Source: Nautilus pompilius
Lineage: Eukaryota; Mollusca; Cephalopoda; Nautilida; Nautilidae
Reading direction: 5' to 3'
Length of the DNA: 64,000 nt
Assembly (NCBI GenBank): GCA_018389105.1
Contig: JACATO010001720.1
Span: forward strand, 1-64,000
A program made the translations under genes and the position numbers. The notes under the pieces were generated by a model that saw nothing but the letters and a program-made list of their open reading frames with translations, made no database searches and was not told the DNA's origin. Positions 24,922 to 37,187 of this stretch are shown here, in pieces. Numbering within the stretch: the stretch's first letter is position 1; each line of letters opens with the position of its first letter.

Positions 24922-26254
24922 CATTAAATGTTGTATTCAGGATGTACTTTAGTAGCATTTCTCCTTCGAACTTTGGCATTCGCTGACAAAGTTTGTCGGT
25001 TCGTGGACAGAAGTCTCTCTGCATCTTGTGCAAGGCAAACGCCATGGCGTACACAGCATCGTAGATGAACTGAACTTTGCTTTCCTGCTTGTAGTTGGCC
25101 AGGGAGAGCTTCTCTTCGCCGGTGCACAGCTTCCATACGTACGATTTGGGTTTCCACCTGCACTTGTGCATCTTCTCCCAGTACTCGAGGAACCAGGGAT
25201 TTCGTTTGTTGGTACTCGGGTGCAAGTACTTGAAGTAGGTGTCAAAGGCCGGTATCAACGTGGACGTCAGCTCTATGGTCAAAGCGCCCTCGGCCACGCG
25301 CTCGTGGCCTTTCACGGGCGCCACCTGCCGTCCCCAGGCGTCACTGGCAATCCAGACAAAGTGACCGCTGATGTTTCGCCGCGTGGCGGCGCTCAGGAGC
25401 CCAGAGGCGTCCTCAATCCTCACGAACAACATGACAACGCGAGCGTTGGGCTTCTCAAGGAGCCGTTTGATGATGTAGTCGAAGATGCGCTTGTTCGAGT
25501 TGGTTGGAATCTTGGCCGACATCGCGATGCAGATGTTGCGAACTCGCGCCTCCTGCTGAAAATAGTCGATCCCCGACTCTCCGTAGTCTCCCTGAGACGC
25601 CACTGTCGACACGTAGGTCCAGTTGAACAGCTGGACGATGTCCACCATCGCCTTCGCCTGGAACGTGTCTGGCGGAACCGTCCGAACGAAGTAGTCGAAG
25701 CGGCTCTTGTCGCTTAGGGCGGCGCTTGTCGACGCGTAGCTTATCTGCGGAATGTGGAAGAGCCGGAGGAGGTTGGCCACCTGCAGGGATACGCTGCTGG
25801 AAGACCCACCGATCACCCCTGCCACGGCGGTCGGGATGTACTTCGCTTTCGCCAGGGAGCCGTCTGAACACTCGAACTCGGAAGCGTCTAAGGTGCTGAT
25901 GGAGGCGCGCACGAACTCCAGCGACTGCTCCAGAGCGTACGTAGCGCGAGCGCAAGTGTCGTAGATGGACGCACCGAGCTTCACACCCGGAAGTATCTCG
26001 ATATTGTTATTTATCTCGTCCACGGTAAACAACATGGCCTCCAAACGCTGTATGGCGCGGTTCACATCTATAACCCCGCACGGCTCGTCTCCATCCCCTT
26101 TCTCGTGGACCGGAAACAGGCCACCTATTATCACGTCGCCGGGAATCTTTGCTTTCCCCGTCTTGTTTTCGAACACAATGCTGGAGGTAGCGAGAACCCA
26201 GGATATCAGCCCCAGAGACACATACAGCATGACAGCGGCTGGTCGAGTATCCAT
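24922..26254 (-). CDS. mGluR: Metabotropic glutamate receptor, exon A: signal peptide and ligand-binding domain (residues 1-444)
   Basis: Encodes the extracellular amino end of a class C G-protein-coupled receptor that binds glutamate. Residues 1-23 are a hydrophobic signal peptide. Residues ~38-444 are the periplasmic-binding-protein-like Venus flytrap, recognisable by RAIQRLEAML, LEQSLEFVRAS, GVIGGSSSSVS, IPQISYASTSAALSDKSR, FNWTYVSTVAS, NPWF and ALHKMQRDFCP. Residues equivalent to known glutamate contacts of mGlu3 are present: R66, R70, S153, A174, T176, Y224, D305 and K393. N-glycosylation sequons are at N30, N211, N294 and N440. The start is supported by an in-frame TGA four codons upstream and by G at -3 and +4. 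The exon ends at a GTAAGT donor (24921-24916) after one base of codon 445 (phase 1). The closest group appears to be group II (GRM2/3, insect mGluRA), judged from the NY-QESK and ALHKMQR region; group assignment is less certain than the family. One exon covering the whole lobe pair is large for the family. Confidence 0.95.
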
Positions 26255-26270
26255 AGCTGGTCTTCAGCAT
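26007..26270 (-). other. Overlapping upstream ATG frame in the receptor leader
   Basis: An ATG at 26270, 16 bases 5' of the receptor ATG and in another frame, opens 87 codons that run through the start region. Its context (C at -3, C at +4) is weaker than that of the main start. If present in the mature leader it could lower translation of the receptor by leaky scanning. The peptide itself looks like an out-of-frame read of the coding sequence. Confidence 0.25.
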
Positions 26271-26280
26271 CGGGGCGAGT

Positions 26281-26286
26281 CACGTG
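26281..26286. promoter_or_regulatory. E-box CACGTG just upstream of the receptor start codon
   Basis: A palindromic CACGTG lies 27 bases 5' of the initiator ATG on the minus strand, in a locally CpG-rich stretch (26255-26330). It is the core site of bHLH factors such as USF, MITF/TFEB and Myc/Max. Whether this is promoter, 5' UTR or intron is unknown, because no convincing acceptor or transcription start was found here. A chance 6-mer is possible. Confidence 0.2.
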
Positions 26287-26764
26287 CTCTCCAGCCCGAC
26301 CGCACCGGCGACATGCATCGAGTGTTCGGATAAAAAAAATAGGTTTCAGATGAAAGAAAGAGTCGGGAACAGAGTGCGAAGAAATGACTCGTCTTCTTCA
26401 GACAAGGACAGCATCTTGGAAGGAAAAAAAAAAACAGAAATCAAGAATCAAACAATAGTAAAGAAGAACGATTTACCTAAAGCGATATTTTAAAGCTAAT
26501 TTTTTTTTTAAAAATAAGATGAATTTAAATCAGTCTTAAAGACCTGCAAACTTTAATAAAAGTCAGAACAATATTTTCATAATCCTTCATTGATTATTTT
26601 TTGCACCTGGTCGCGATGCAAAGTTACACTTGGCTTCCATTAGCGATGGAAATCGCTCTGTTTACAAACGTTATGCAGTGCATTTGTCAACACGGCAAAA
26701 CAGCTCTACGATGGCCAACGTAATTTAGATTATTCTAAACCTACTGGAGATCGGACTTTGTCGA

Positions 26765-26825
26765 CGTTAGCTCATTTGTTGTGATACTCTACCGGGTAAA
26801 AGCAGAGCGTTCAAATCCCGGTATC
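26765..26825 (+). repeat. tRNA-like SINE trace
   Basis: TTAGCTCATTTGTT (26767-26780) resembles a D-arm/A box and GTTCAAATCCC (26809-26819) is a good B box, 41 bp apart. The acceptor stem does not pair, so not a working tRNA. Confidence 0.45.
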
Positions 26826-27300
26826 TCGGCATTCAGGTTGAGGTCAAAGCGATTCCCTCCTCATACATGAACTTTCACAAAGGTAGATAACCCTCACCTA
26901 TAAATAGCTACGACAGCCCGACTACGAGCCAAGCCATCTACAGCGCACTGACGTTCTAATATTCACATTACAGATAGACCTAACATCGGAAACAGTTTAT
27001 TTCGCAGCAGTCGCCCCGGACTTCCATCCATTCCGGGAAGAGTTTTCATCTTCCCTCACAAGCACACAAACAAAAGATCAAAGCGATTTCTGCGTTGCAG
27101 AACTCATATCCGATGTTGGCAATGGCGGCCGCCAGGTGGGCGGAAGATGATTCGGCACCCAGGACTTAAAAACAGTGGCTAGATACCACACGCACACACA
27201 CAATCAAGTGTTTACTTATATCAGGGCAATAATGACCTAGTGCAAAGTGGCAGCTGAGGAATAAACGGGATTCACTTTGCCAATTCTCATTCAGGTTCCG

Positions 27301-27303
<3 letters not shown>

Positions 27304-27369
<66 letters not shown>

Positions 27370-27419
27370 CAGAAGAGAGAGAGAGAGAGTGAGAGAAGCA
27401 GAGAGAGAGAGAGACAGAG

Positions 27420-27468
<49 letters not shown>

Positions 27469-27480
27469 GAGATGACGTCA
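27304..27480 (+). repeat. GA microsatellite ending in TGACGTCA
   Basis: (GA)n with a few AC and GT interruptions, closing with GAGATGACGTCA (palindrome at 27473-27480). It lies about 1 kb 5' of the receptor start on the minus strand. Confidence 0.95.
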
Positions 27481-30400
27481 CTGTTAGAGTGAAGAAAGAT
27501 CGCGGATCTTCAGTCTGTCAAGATTTCTAAAGATAAAAGAGCAGTTTTTCTTTTATCGGTTAATATTCAGGAACAAAATCGAGATGTTTTTATTTTATTT
27601 GTAATCACTAAGCAAGGTATCTACCTCATAAATTGATGGAACTGCAGGTATTAATAGCGATTTAAAAACAAAAAACAGTTTTGACCGGTGCACAAAGTTG
27701 TTTTGTATCCGCTACGATGCTCTCTTCTCTTTTGTCTGTTTGTTTGTGTGTAACATTTTGTGGGTAAATTAAAACCAAATTCTAGGTTTAAAATAATTCA
27801 TCTCACGTTTGGTTCAATTGACTTAAATCTCAAGGGACCAGGTCTCTAACGAGAGTATTATTCGAACGGTTCCGCCATTATTAGAGAGCGTCCAAAAAAA
27901 AAACAACAACTGAGTTTTCTAGTTGCTCACGCCGTCCGCTAGGGAATTCTTTCATCGGGATGTCGCAGCGGTGTTCTCGGGTATGGAAGTTATTTTATTA
28001 AATGATTTACTTAATCATTAATTATATTAAACGTTTCGAGAAAACCACAAAGAAGCGTTGTGAGCGTTCATTCCCGACTAAGTCGGCCGTGAAAAGGTGC
28101 GAAGATGGAAAAAGCTCTTTGAAAGCAGGAAGAGTCACACACACACACACATAATAGAAAAGAGGTCTGTAGCTACCAATAAAGGAGGGGAGGGGGCGGA
28201 GTGCAGAAAGGGAGCCTAGCGGAACTCTTAATCATCCCTCAAACGAATCATCTTCGAGCGTATAGGCTCATAGAAACTGTACGTAGATGCAATAGATTAT
28301 TGAAAGAACTCCAATGGCATCGCCTTCAGGTTCAGGAGCGACTGGGCGGCCTGAGAAAAAATGGACTCCTCCTCGTAAAACCGGTGAGCAGAAGACATCC
28401 AGAAGCGGTTTTAGTTAGGGAAATTGGTAACGGAACAAGAAGGCGGGCAGGTACCTGGTTTGACTCTGAATACGTTTGAGCCAAACCTGGGAAAGCTCGA
28501 GGAAAGGCGTGGCCTCACGTGGCTGAAAATGACAGTGGAACGAAGCGATGATATTATTCTGTGCTCGGATAATAATTCATTAGATGAATTTTAAAAAAAA
28601 AAAACAAAAAAAACATGTGACTGGTAACGCTTAATGGCATTTGTCGTTATAGGGTGTAATTACAGGTGTTAATTATGCCCTTTGCTGTAGTTGCGCCCTC
28701 TATAACTGCGCAATCTTAAGATGGTCTTTTTCTTGATAGGTTTGTCCATAAAATACTCTGATGATGGATTTTCACCTGTCAGGAAGCTTGAAAAGGATTG
28801 AAGAACCCACGAAAGTGTTCGAAAAGGCATAAATGACAAAACGAACACTCCCAGTAAAATGAGGATGTGGGAGTCGTCATCCCGTCGATTACATCACGTG
28901 CCATAAAAACGATTAGGTCTTGGAGATTATTACATATGATGTTTCCTGAATTGTTGTCAAGAAGTTTTTTTTTTTTTTCCCTTCACGTCAATTTGCTGTC
29001 TTAAAAATGAGAAAAAGTAATTATAGGAGTAAAGTGAAATCACGGCCAGTTTTTCGTCTTAACGGCTGCTCGAGAATAAAATTGGGGATGGTGTCCATCA
29101 GGCTGCGGAAAACAGACTTAAATAACCGTACCGTTAAAAAGACGAGATCCTGGAAAGAATCACCGTCCAGAGACATATTTAAAACGGGGGCCTAGTAGAA
29201 TTAACCGATGCCCTAACCCCCCCTCTTTATTTTTCCCTGCCTACAACGGGCGAAACATAATAAGAAGTATCCTGTGATGTTCACCTATTGGCCACCGGTA
29301 AGCGACGAATTACTCTGATGGCCGAGACTCCGGCGCTAGGGGCTGACAGGGGACTGTTTGTGGGCGCGAAATGTAGCTAACGAAAAAAATTCATTTTTAA
29401 TAAGAATAAAAACAAACAAACAAACAAAATAGACTCACGACAAACCACGCGAGAATAAAACGATCTCTGCAAATGGGGCAGTTTTCTTCACTATTTCCGT
29501 CAGGTGGTTTAGGGTATCCAAGTTCCCCCGCTTACTAAACTAGAAATCGTCTATTCCGAGCGCTGCCTCAATAGGCAACAGGACAAAGATGGAGAATTGT
29601 AGAAGTAACAACTTGCAACAGTTATCTTATTGAGGATTTATTTTGTATTATGCTTGTACTTGCACATGAAATAACCTTCAAGAATGTTTCCTTCAATGCT
29701 AAATGCAAAATAAACGATAAAAGAATATTTCGCTTTTTAAATTAAACAAATTCCTGTAAAGTACTTTAAAGTATGAATTATTAAATAAATTCAATTAAAG
29801 TTTTTATTTTAATCAACAGATTTAGTAGAGTAAGTACGACATTCAGTGAAATAAATAATTCAATTTTTTTTTAAAAAACCTTTTCAGAGTTTTAACTTGT
29901 GTGAACTGCTACGACCTATGGTTTATATTTATGCGCAAGTTAAAATCCAAGCTGTCAGCATGGCTGGGAAGCATAAAATGTCTGTTACAGACCTTTCCCA
30001 TAAGAGTTACGTCATAATTGTAGACTGATGGTCCGCTCACCTAAACTTGGAATTTCTCTATAAATGCTTTTATACTTGTAACCATTGCTTGTCTAAACGT
30101 GTCGGATTCTGAACAAGATTAAATTGCACGAATGAGGCAAGCACAACTGTCGAAGCTCGTCAGAATCTCAATGACGATAATTTAGATTGTTGCTCCAACG
30201 GTTGAATATTTACACAGGGAAAGTCTGGAAGGATTTCAACTGAAGAATCACCAGGTGTCGTTGTAGGACGGAAGATTTTTATAAAAGGCTTCTAGTGTTT
30301 CTACATTTCAGGCGATCGTCTGCGAGAGCCATCCATACTCCTCTAGCAGCTCAAGTCGGAGTTGACTTATCTATCACTCAACTGTAACTGTCAGTAAATT

Positions 30401-30828
30401 TGACAGTATAAAGACCATGACAATTATTTACTTATTCATTTTGAAAGTATTCAATAATACCATCAATACACTCGTCTTTGAGTGAGACACAGCTGAATTC
30501 TTAGGTAATACGGAAGATAACTGCTAGTATTTTCTGATCGCCATTACAGAAAAGCTTTAGGTTCATACCTATTATTTGTACGACTTTCAAAGATTCTTAC
30601 ACTTCTCTATTTACTCGAATCTTAACTAGAAACGGCATCAAAAGTCTATTACCCGGTTGTCATAGAAAGGACATCGTTTTCCCATTTATACGGAATAAAG
30701 TAAATGTGTCAAACTTTGCTGCAACTGTAAACATAAATATAAAATCACTAATGTAGTTGCATGGAATTAAGCACTTCTAACCAGTTGACCATCTATTTTT
30801 TTGACGACGACGAACATTTCTAGCGCCT

Positions 30829-30924
<96 letters not shown>

Positions 30925-30932
30925 GAGAGAGA

Positions 30933-30964
<32 letters not shown>

Positions 30965-30996
30965 TGAGAGAGCGAGATTGAGAGAGAGAGAGAGAT

Positions 30997-31031
<35 letters not shown>

Positions 31032-31055
31032 GCGATGAGCGAGAGACGAGAGATG
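30829..31055 (+). repeat. GA microsatellite
   Basis: Nearly pure (GA)n with GATG and GCGAGA interruptions toward its right end. Unlike several other GA blocks it contains no TGACGTCA. Confidence 0.95.
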
Positions 31056-34000
31056 AACAAACTAAGCTCAGATTTCTTGTGCAAGTTTAGGAAAAAAACA
31101 CAGTTTTCCGAACATTGGGAAAAATGTTATGATCTCGTTCTGTTACCGTCATTTATTTTCTGGTTTAACCGCGCAGGGCTGTAATATATCTTTTAGAAGT
31201 ATTAACTGTCACCGCAGAAAGCATTTATCCGAAAAACTTGCTCATGCAGTTACACAGACGCATAAGTAGTAGTAAGAGGTTCTTTTGATCACCTAAATTT
31301 GGATGGGCGGACTTAGTTAGCGAAAGCCAAAGTTCCCGTTTACAAAAATGCACCGGATTGTTTATTTATTTAAAAAAGAATAGTCGAGATATTTATGATA
31401 AGTCTTTTTTAGATGGAGGGAGCAGTTTTTTATGTACAACGACAAAAGATAAAACAAACACCTCGTTCCAAAAATAAATTAGTAAATTTCCCTTAAATAC
31501 AAGTTTTCTGTTTCAGGAATGTCAGAAGCAGAAGCGAGTCATAACTTGTAAGAATCAAATTTGTTACCTATTAAATTTTTCAGTATTTGCTGCGGATTTT
31601 TTAAAATGACATTATATATATATGTGTGTGTGAATTTACGAAACCTTGTGGTTGTTTTGTCAGTGACCTATTGTTTTGATCGAATAAAATTTATTTTTTA
31701 AATGTTGATATAAAAGTGAAAAAATTAATAGAAAAACATTTTAAACGATAAGAAACTAATTATTTCCACATTAGAAATTTTCATTCCTAACTATATTTAT
31801 ATTTCAGAACTTAAAATGTACGTATCTATGATATTTAAAATGAAAAATTAGTGAATAGATGTTCATATAGTCATGTTAAATGTATGCAATTATGGAGGGG
31901 ATGTCATATGAAACATTAAGAAAAGAATGTTATACTATTTGCCTTCTGCCTCACTAAAACTATTATAAAAACCTGTTTTTTATAACCTCTGAATTTAATC
32001 TTTTATGTCACAGGAAAGCAAAAGTCGATAACATTAAAAGTATGAAAATCAACGTGTGGCTTTCTGACCTATCTTTGTGCTCTTCGGTAGTTGACTGAAG
32101 AAGTATAGCCGAGGTCGATTGATTTATGGTATACACAGCATGCTTTTGGTTTAATTTTACTTACAATATTACAAAAGATTACATTAGGAAAAAAATCTAA
32201 TATTGGATTGTGTCCGAATGTTAAACAGGTAATTGTAGTTGTAAGAAATCCATGTCATCCTTACAAGACATTGTTTGGTCATAAGCGAATCGCCAAGTTG
32301 AGGAAATTGCTTTTTAAATTGATGATAGTTTCTCAGTATACTGATAGAATATATGTATATACGTACTAAGTCACAAGATATGCGAAGAAATCTCAAAAAG
32401 GTTTGTCACGACCTATACATACTTTTAACTATTATGTCGGGTCAGATCTAAAGAAAATGGGGGACGTATTAAAGCTGTGTATACGCAAATCCTAGTTTAC
32501 ATTACAAATTAAAGACGTCGAATTACAAAAAGAACATTCCTCTTGTCATGCTGATTCTTTTTTGTTTTAAAAGGACAACCTAATTTTTATATACATATTC
32601 ATGAGAATAGAATTAATCTCCTCGTGTTGTACATGGATTTTCCTTTAAGTAAAACAATTCGCACCTGATTGAAGGCATATGTCTGGCAAGACTTTAACGC
32701 CACGGATTTATAGTGACAGATGTGGTACGCGTGATATAGAGAAGAAAATGCGATTTTTTAAAAAGTGTTTTTTTTTTTTTCCTGTATGGCGCGGACGTCT
32801 AGGAGATATGAGGCGGTGGTTAACGTGTATCGTGATCGCTCGACGTGGCGATGGCTGAACTTCGGTTTCCAAGTGTGTCCGAGCTTACCGTCGAAACCAG
32901 ATTCAGCAACAAATAAAAAAGATACGTACGTGCTGAATGTTCCCCCTGTAGATAATACGCTATTGGTAGTCAACAGATAACAGCTTGCATCTGATTATAA
33001 TGAGGTTGTCTCCCTCACAGAAAGTTGTAGCTAACTTTCTTACGGTGCATGCGATAAAGATGTGGATATATCTCTTTTTTTCCTCTCAATTAAAAATATT
33101 TTCTGACAGACGAGAACTCGAATAACGCATATGTTAAAATATATTTAAAAAGGAAGCAATACAAGAAGAAGAAAAACACACGTATTCCTTTATTAAAATA
33201 TACCTAATGTATATTTTGTCTTCTTTTGAAGTAGAATATTTCCTTTTCCAAGCAAAAAAAGAGAGGCTGTCATTTATTTATGTGTGTTAGTGTAAATTAT
33301 TAGTTACTCAAAATTTAGTTGAACAAATTCATTAAGGATTATTTTTTGGCTTAAACTTATACGTAAATAACCAACGTAAATTCAAATATACAAATACAGT
33401 AAAAGGAAATAAAATATTTAAAATTATAAAATCTTCATCAGAAGAAAGGAAATTCGTTTTCCGCTATGGTTGGTTGGTTTATATTAGATTCTAATTATCT
33501 AAACAGCAGCCATATAAAATTCCAGCGAACGGAAAAGGATATAAATCGTTGAATTTTCCATTTGGTTTTAACTACAAATAATCTTAGGCGTGAATTTCGA
33601 ATTAGTATTAAAAATGTTTAAATACATTTAATAACTGTACTTCAGCTTAATTGGATCGGTATCATTAACCATTATCCGTGTACATTTCCGGGGTCAAAAA
33701 ATCCCTAAGCCAGCCCCCGACAGGGTTGTGTTTCTCAGCGACCACGCCCCCCCCCCAGTCCGCCCCGGTGCCCCTCTTGTTTCCTTAGCTAGTCGCGGTG
33801 AAGCTAAACCGTGATCTTCCGTGACGGAGTTTCCATTTACTTTTACAAACCGGAAAGAAAGGGAGAGCCCCCCCACATTTCGTCCCCGTCGCCCTCTCAA
33901 TCTTCAGTAACAGGAAAGCCACAGAATGTTGGCGATGTGTTTGGGAAATCTTTGAACAAAGGGAACCGCTGCGGTTAATGGCTGACGATCGTGGAAATCG

Positions 34001-34542
34001 GCAGCGATTCCAGATGGTTCCTTAACTTTGAATTCCTATTATATATATAAGAAAAATAATCTGTTCTTGATTCAAGGAACGGCAGCATTTTATTTCATTT
34101 CTTAAGAAAAAATACCATTGTTTGGTCTTAATGCGGACAGAAATACAAGAGAACAAGCGAAGCATCGCAGAATGACTTCATAAACCGGAGCGTCGGGGTC
34201 TGGGAGCGCCCCCTATCTTTCCAGACAACAAGAGAGTATTCCTTTTCCTAAGTTCTTTGGAATAAAAAAAAAATTCTTTCCATTTAGTCTCAAAGACGAA
34301 GACAATTATTTTCCGCATCGAGTCGCACTGAAAGAATCCCGCACAAGAACCGGTGGGCGATCTGTGAGCAGCGCCAGAAACACCAGAGGGATTTCTCTTC
34401 CCTTATTACCGATGCCAGCCATCGAATAAACGAAAGCTTGTTGTTGTTGCTTCCTTCCCTCCAATTTTCTCTGCAGTGGAATTTCGAACGCACTTGTCTG
34501 GAATTCTTCAAAAAAGTTGCCTTCAAGAAGTGGAGAAGTCTC

Positions 34543-34577
34543 CACACACACACACACACACAACACACACACACACC
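34543..34577 (+). repeat. (CA)n microsatellite
   Basis: Seventeen or so CA steps with one AA interruption. Shorter CA runs also occur near 28137, 49085 and 50820. Confidence 0.9.
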
Positions 34578-35832
34578 CGGTTCCCATTAAAAAACGGGGC
34601 CCCGGCACACGTAAGTGCTGCTCGAAAATGTACGGCACTTGTTCCGAGAGAATCGTTCTCCGGAAGGCGGGGATGAGATGAAGTGGCGAGAATAACCGTG
34701 ATCTGAATGAATGGAGTATTGGAGTTCACTTAAGTAGGCAGCCGTTATCTCGAGCCAACAACTTCCAAACGGTGCGTGACTTGAAAATTATACTGCGGTG
34801 CATTATTAGTTAGTATACACATGAGCAGTCCGGGCTTCTTCTAGATTTAATTACCGCTCATACCTACATTTCTTGTGTTTTTTCCTTCTCCCCTGTTTAG
34901 ATACAAATGGTTTAGATAAAGTAAAGCGGTCCCTCTTTGTGGAAAACACAGATATATCTGCAGTCTCTCTTTACAGTTGAACAATGTGTAGTCATTCGCG
35001 TTTTAGATTCAAAACCTGTCTTTTGTCGTATTGATGCTTCATCGATTGTTTCAAGATCGGCAGATGCTTATCTGAACTAGGAATAAATACGCAGGTGCAA
35101 CTCTTCGGAAAACTATTAATCCATTCCGCAATCAGAGCATCTCTGCAATAGCTTTACAAAGTCATTAGTTTGGTCGTAGATTGTTCAAAGAAAGTCGTTA
35201 TATCAAACTGATTGCATTTTAACTAAGGCCTTGTTGGAAATACATAATTATTAGAGGTAAAAATAAGAGACAGCTTTGTATTAAGATAATAGATTAAAAC
35301 AGCAACAACAGAAGGTAACTTGGTTTTAAAAAAAGGTAGATAGGCGAAGTTAAAGGATTGAAAATTTGTCCCTGGACCTGAAAGTGTTAACAACGAATAT
35401 GTGGGCATGGGTTTTGAAAAATTTGATTATAATAAATCGCCTATTACAACAGTTTTGCCTCTCTAGAGCAAATTTAAAAAATATATATAAAAGTAGTCAA
35501 ACAATCAAATATTTTTTATAAATTATGGTTTTAAAGAAAACATTTTTTTTTTGCATTCTAAAAAGAAAAGTAGTTAAGGTACCGAAGTGAGTTTAAATAC
35601 CCAGGGAGGAGTACATCAGTTGTCTAAGGTTCGAGCAGAGCAGCTTGCATGTTAAGATAGAAGTAACGCCACCAACATATATTATTCGTTTTATCGTTTT
35701 CTGCTACAAACTTTTCAAACAATGGCGTCGCGCGAAATTTACGTTCATTCATTATTTACTGATACTTCTGATCCCTCGTATTATTAAGCAAAATTAAGGG
35801 AGTTTTTGTACAAATCTGCAGCAGAACATCTT

Positions 35833-36380
35833 GAGACTTCCCAGGGTGCTGTGAGTTCTAGCAAGACTTTCCAGACTCCAACCCCTGCGAGACTTCCCAG
35901 GGTGCTGTGAGTTCTAGCAAGACTTTCCAGACTCCAACCCCTGCGAGACTTCCCAGGGTGCTGTGAGTTCTAGAAAGACTTTCCAGACTCCAACCCCTGC
36001 GAGACTTCCCAGGGTGCTGTGAGTTCTAGCAAGACTTTCCAGACTCCAACCCCTGCGAGACTTCCCAGGGTGCTGTGAGTTCTAGCAAGACTTTCCAGAC
36101 TCCAACCCCTGCGAGACTTCCCAGGTGCTGTGAGTTCTAGCAAGACTTTCCAGACTCCAACCCCTGCGAGACTTCCCAGGGTGCTGTGAGTTCTAGCAAG
36201 ACTTTCCAGACTCCAACCCCTGCGAGACTTCCCAGGGTGCTGTGAGTTCTAGAAAGACTTTCCAGACTCCAACCCCTGCGAGACTTCCAGGGTGCTGTGA
36301 GTTCTAGCAAGACTTTCCAGACTCCAACCCCTGCGAGACTTCCCAGGGTGCTGTGAGTTCTAGCAAGATTTTCCAGACTC
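35833..36380 (+). repeat. 56-bp tandem repeat, about 9.8 copies
   Basis: Units begin GAGACTTCCCAGGGTGCTGT at 35833, 35889, 35945, 36001, 36057, 36113, 36168, 36224, 36280 and 36335. Two units are one base short. Copies are otherwise almost identical (GCAAG/GAAAG is the main variant). This homogeneity implies recent expansion or conversion. The frame is not open through all copies, so it is not a protein repeat. Confidence 0.97.
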
Positions 36381-36874
36381 TTTCCGAATTTTGGACTAGA
36401 ATTTCCTTTCAGCTGTTACCAAATGAGAAGTTGTTTATGTTTTTTTTTTTTTTAAAAAAAATATATATAATATATATAATAGTAGGAAAATCACAGCAGT
36501 AAAAACATAAACCAAAACGAAATGTAAAAGGCAAAGAAAGTAAGAACAACGATATACTAAAATGGTGTATATCTTACTGTACAGGACAGAGGCTTCTCAC
36601 ACGGTTAAAAAAGAGAAATCTGAAGTGATTTTCTTTTTTGTTTTAGTGCTAATAGTTTAACTCGGCACTAACTGAGTGTCATTTGAAATTCTATGTAAAC
36701 TGAATACAGTTTGGTAAATCCTATATATCATTAATTGAAAGTGTTGCAAGAAAAACCCGAAATGCAAATTTAGTGACATCTGAAACGAACGATGGCAACT
36801 GACTTAAGGAAAGAAACTTTGCCAGCGATTTTCAGAGATCGCAAATCGTGTAAAGGTTATTCCGCGTTTTCAAC

Positions 36875-36976
36875 ATTATTATTATTATTATTATTATTAT
36901 TTTATTATTATGATTATTATTATTATTATTATGATTAATATTATATTATTATTATTATTATGATTATTAGTATTAG

Positions 36977-37021
<45 letters not shown>

Positions 37022-37131
37022 GTATTATTATTAGTATTATTATTATATTATTATTATTCAAGATTATTATATTATTAATTAGTAATAATATTATTATATT
37101 ATTTTATTATATTAATATTATTATTATTTAA

Positions 37132-37169
<38 letters not shown>

Positions 37170-37187
37170 GTAGTATTATTATTAATA
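36875..37187 (+). repeat. Imperfect (ATT)n microsatellite
   Basis: About 310 bp of ATT with scattered TGA, TAG and phase-shifting indels, so older than the pure run at 43827. Confidence 0.95.

Noticed and set aside
25028..25717. A 229-codon plus-strand open frame
   Set aside because: It is antisense to receptor exon A, where GC-rich codon use leaves the opposite strand open; no motif is present.
26765..26825. A possible true tRNA gene
   Set aside because: The A and B boxes are good but acceptor and anticodon stems do not pair, so it is treated as SINE-derived.
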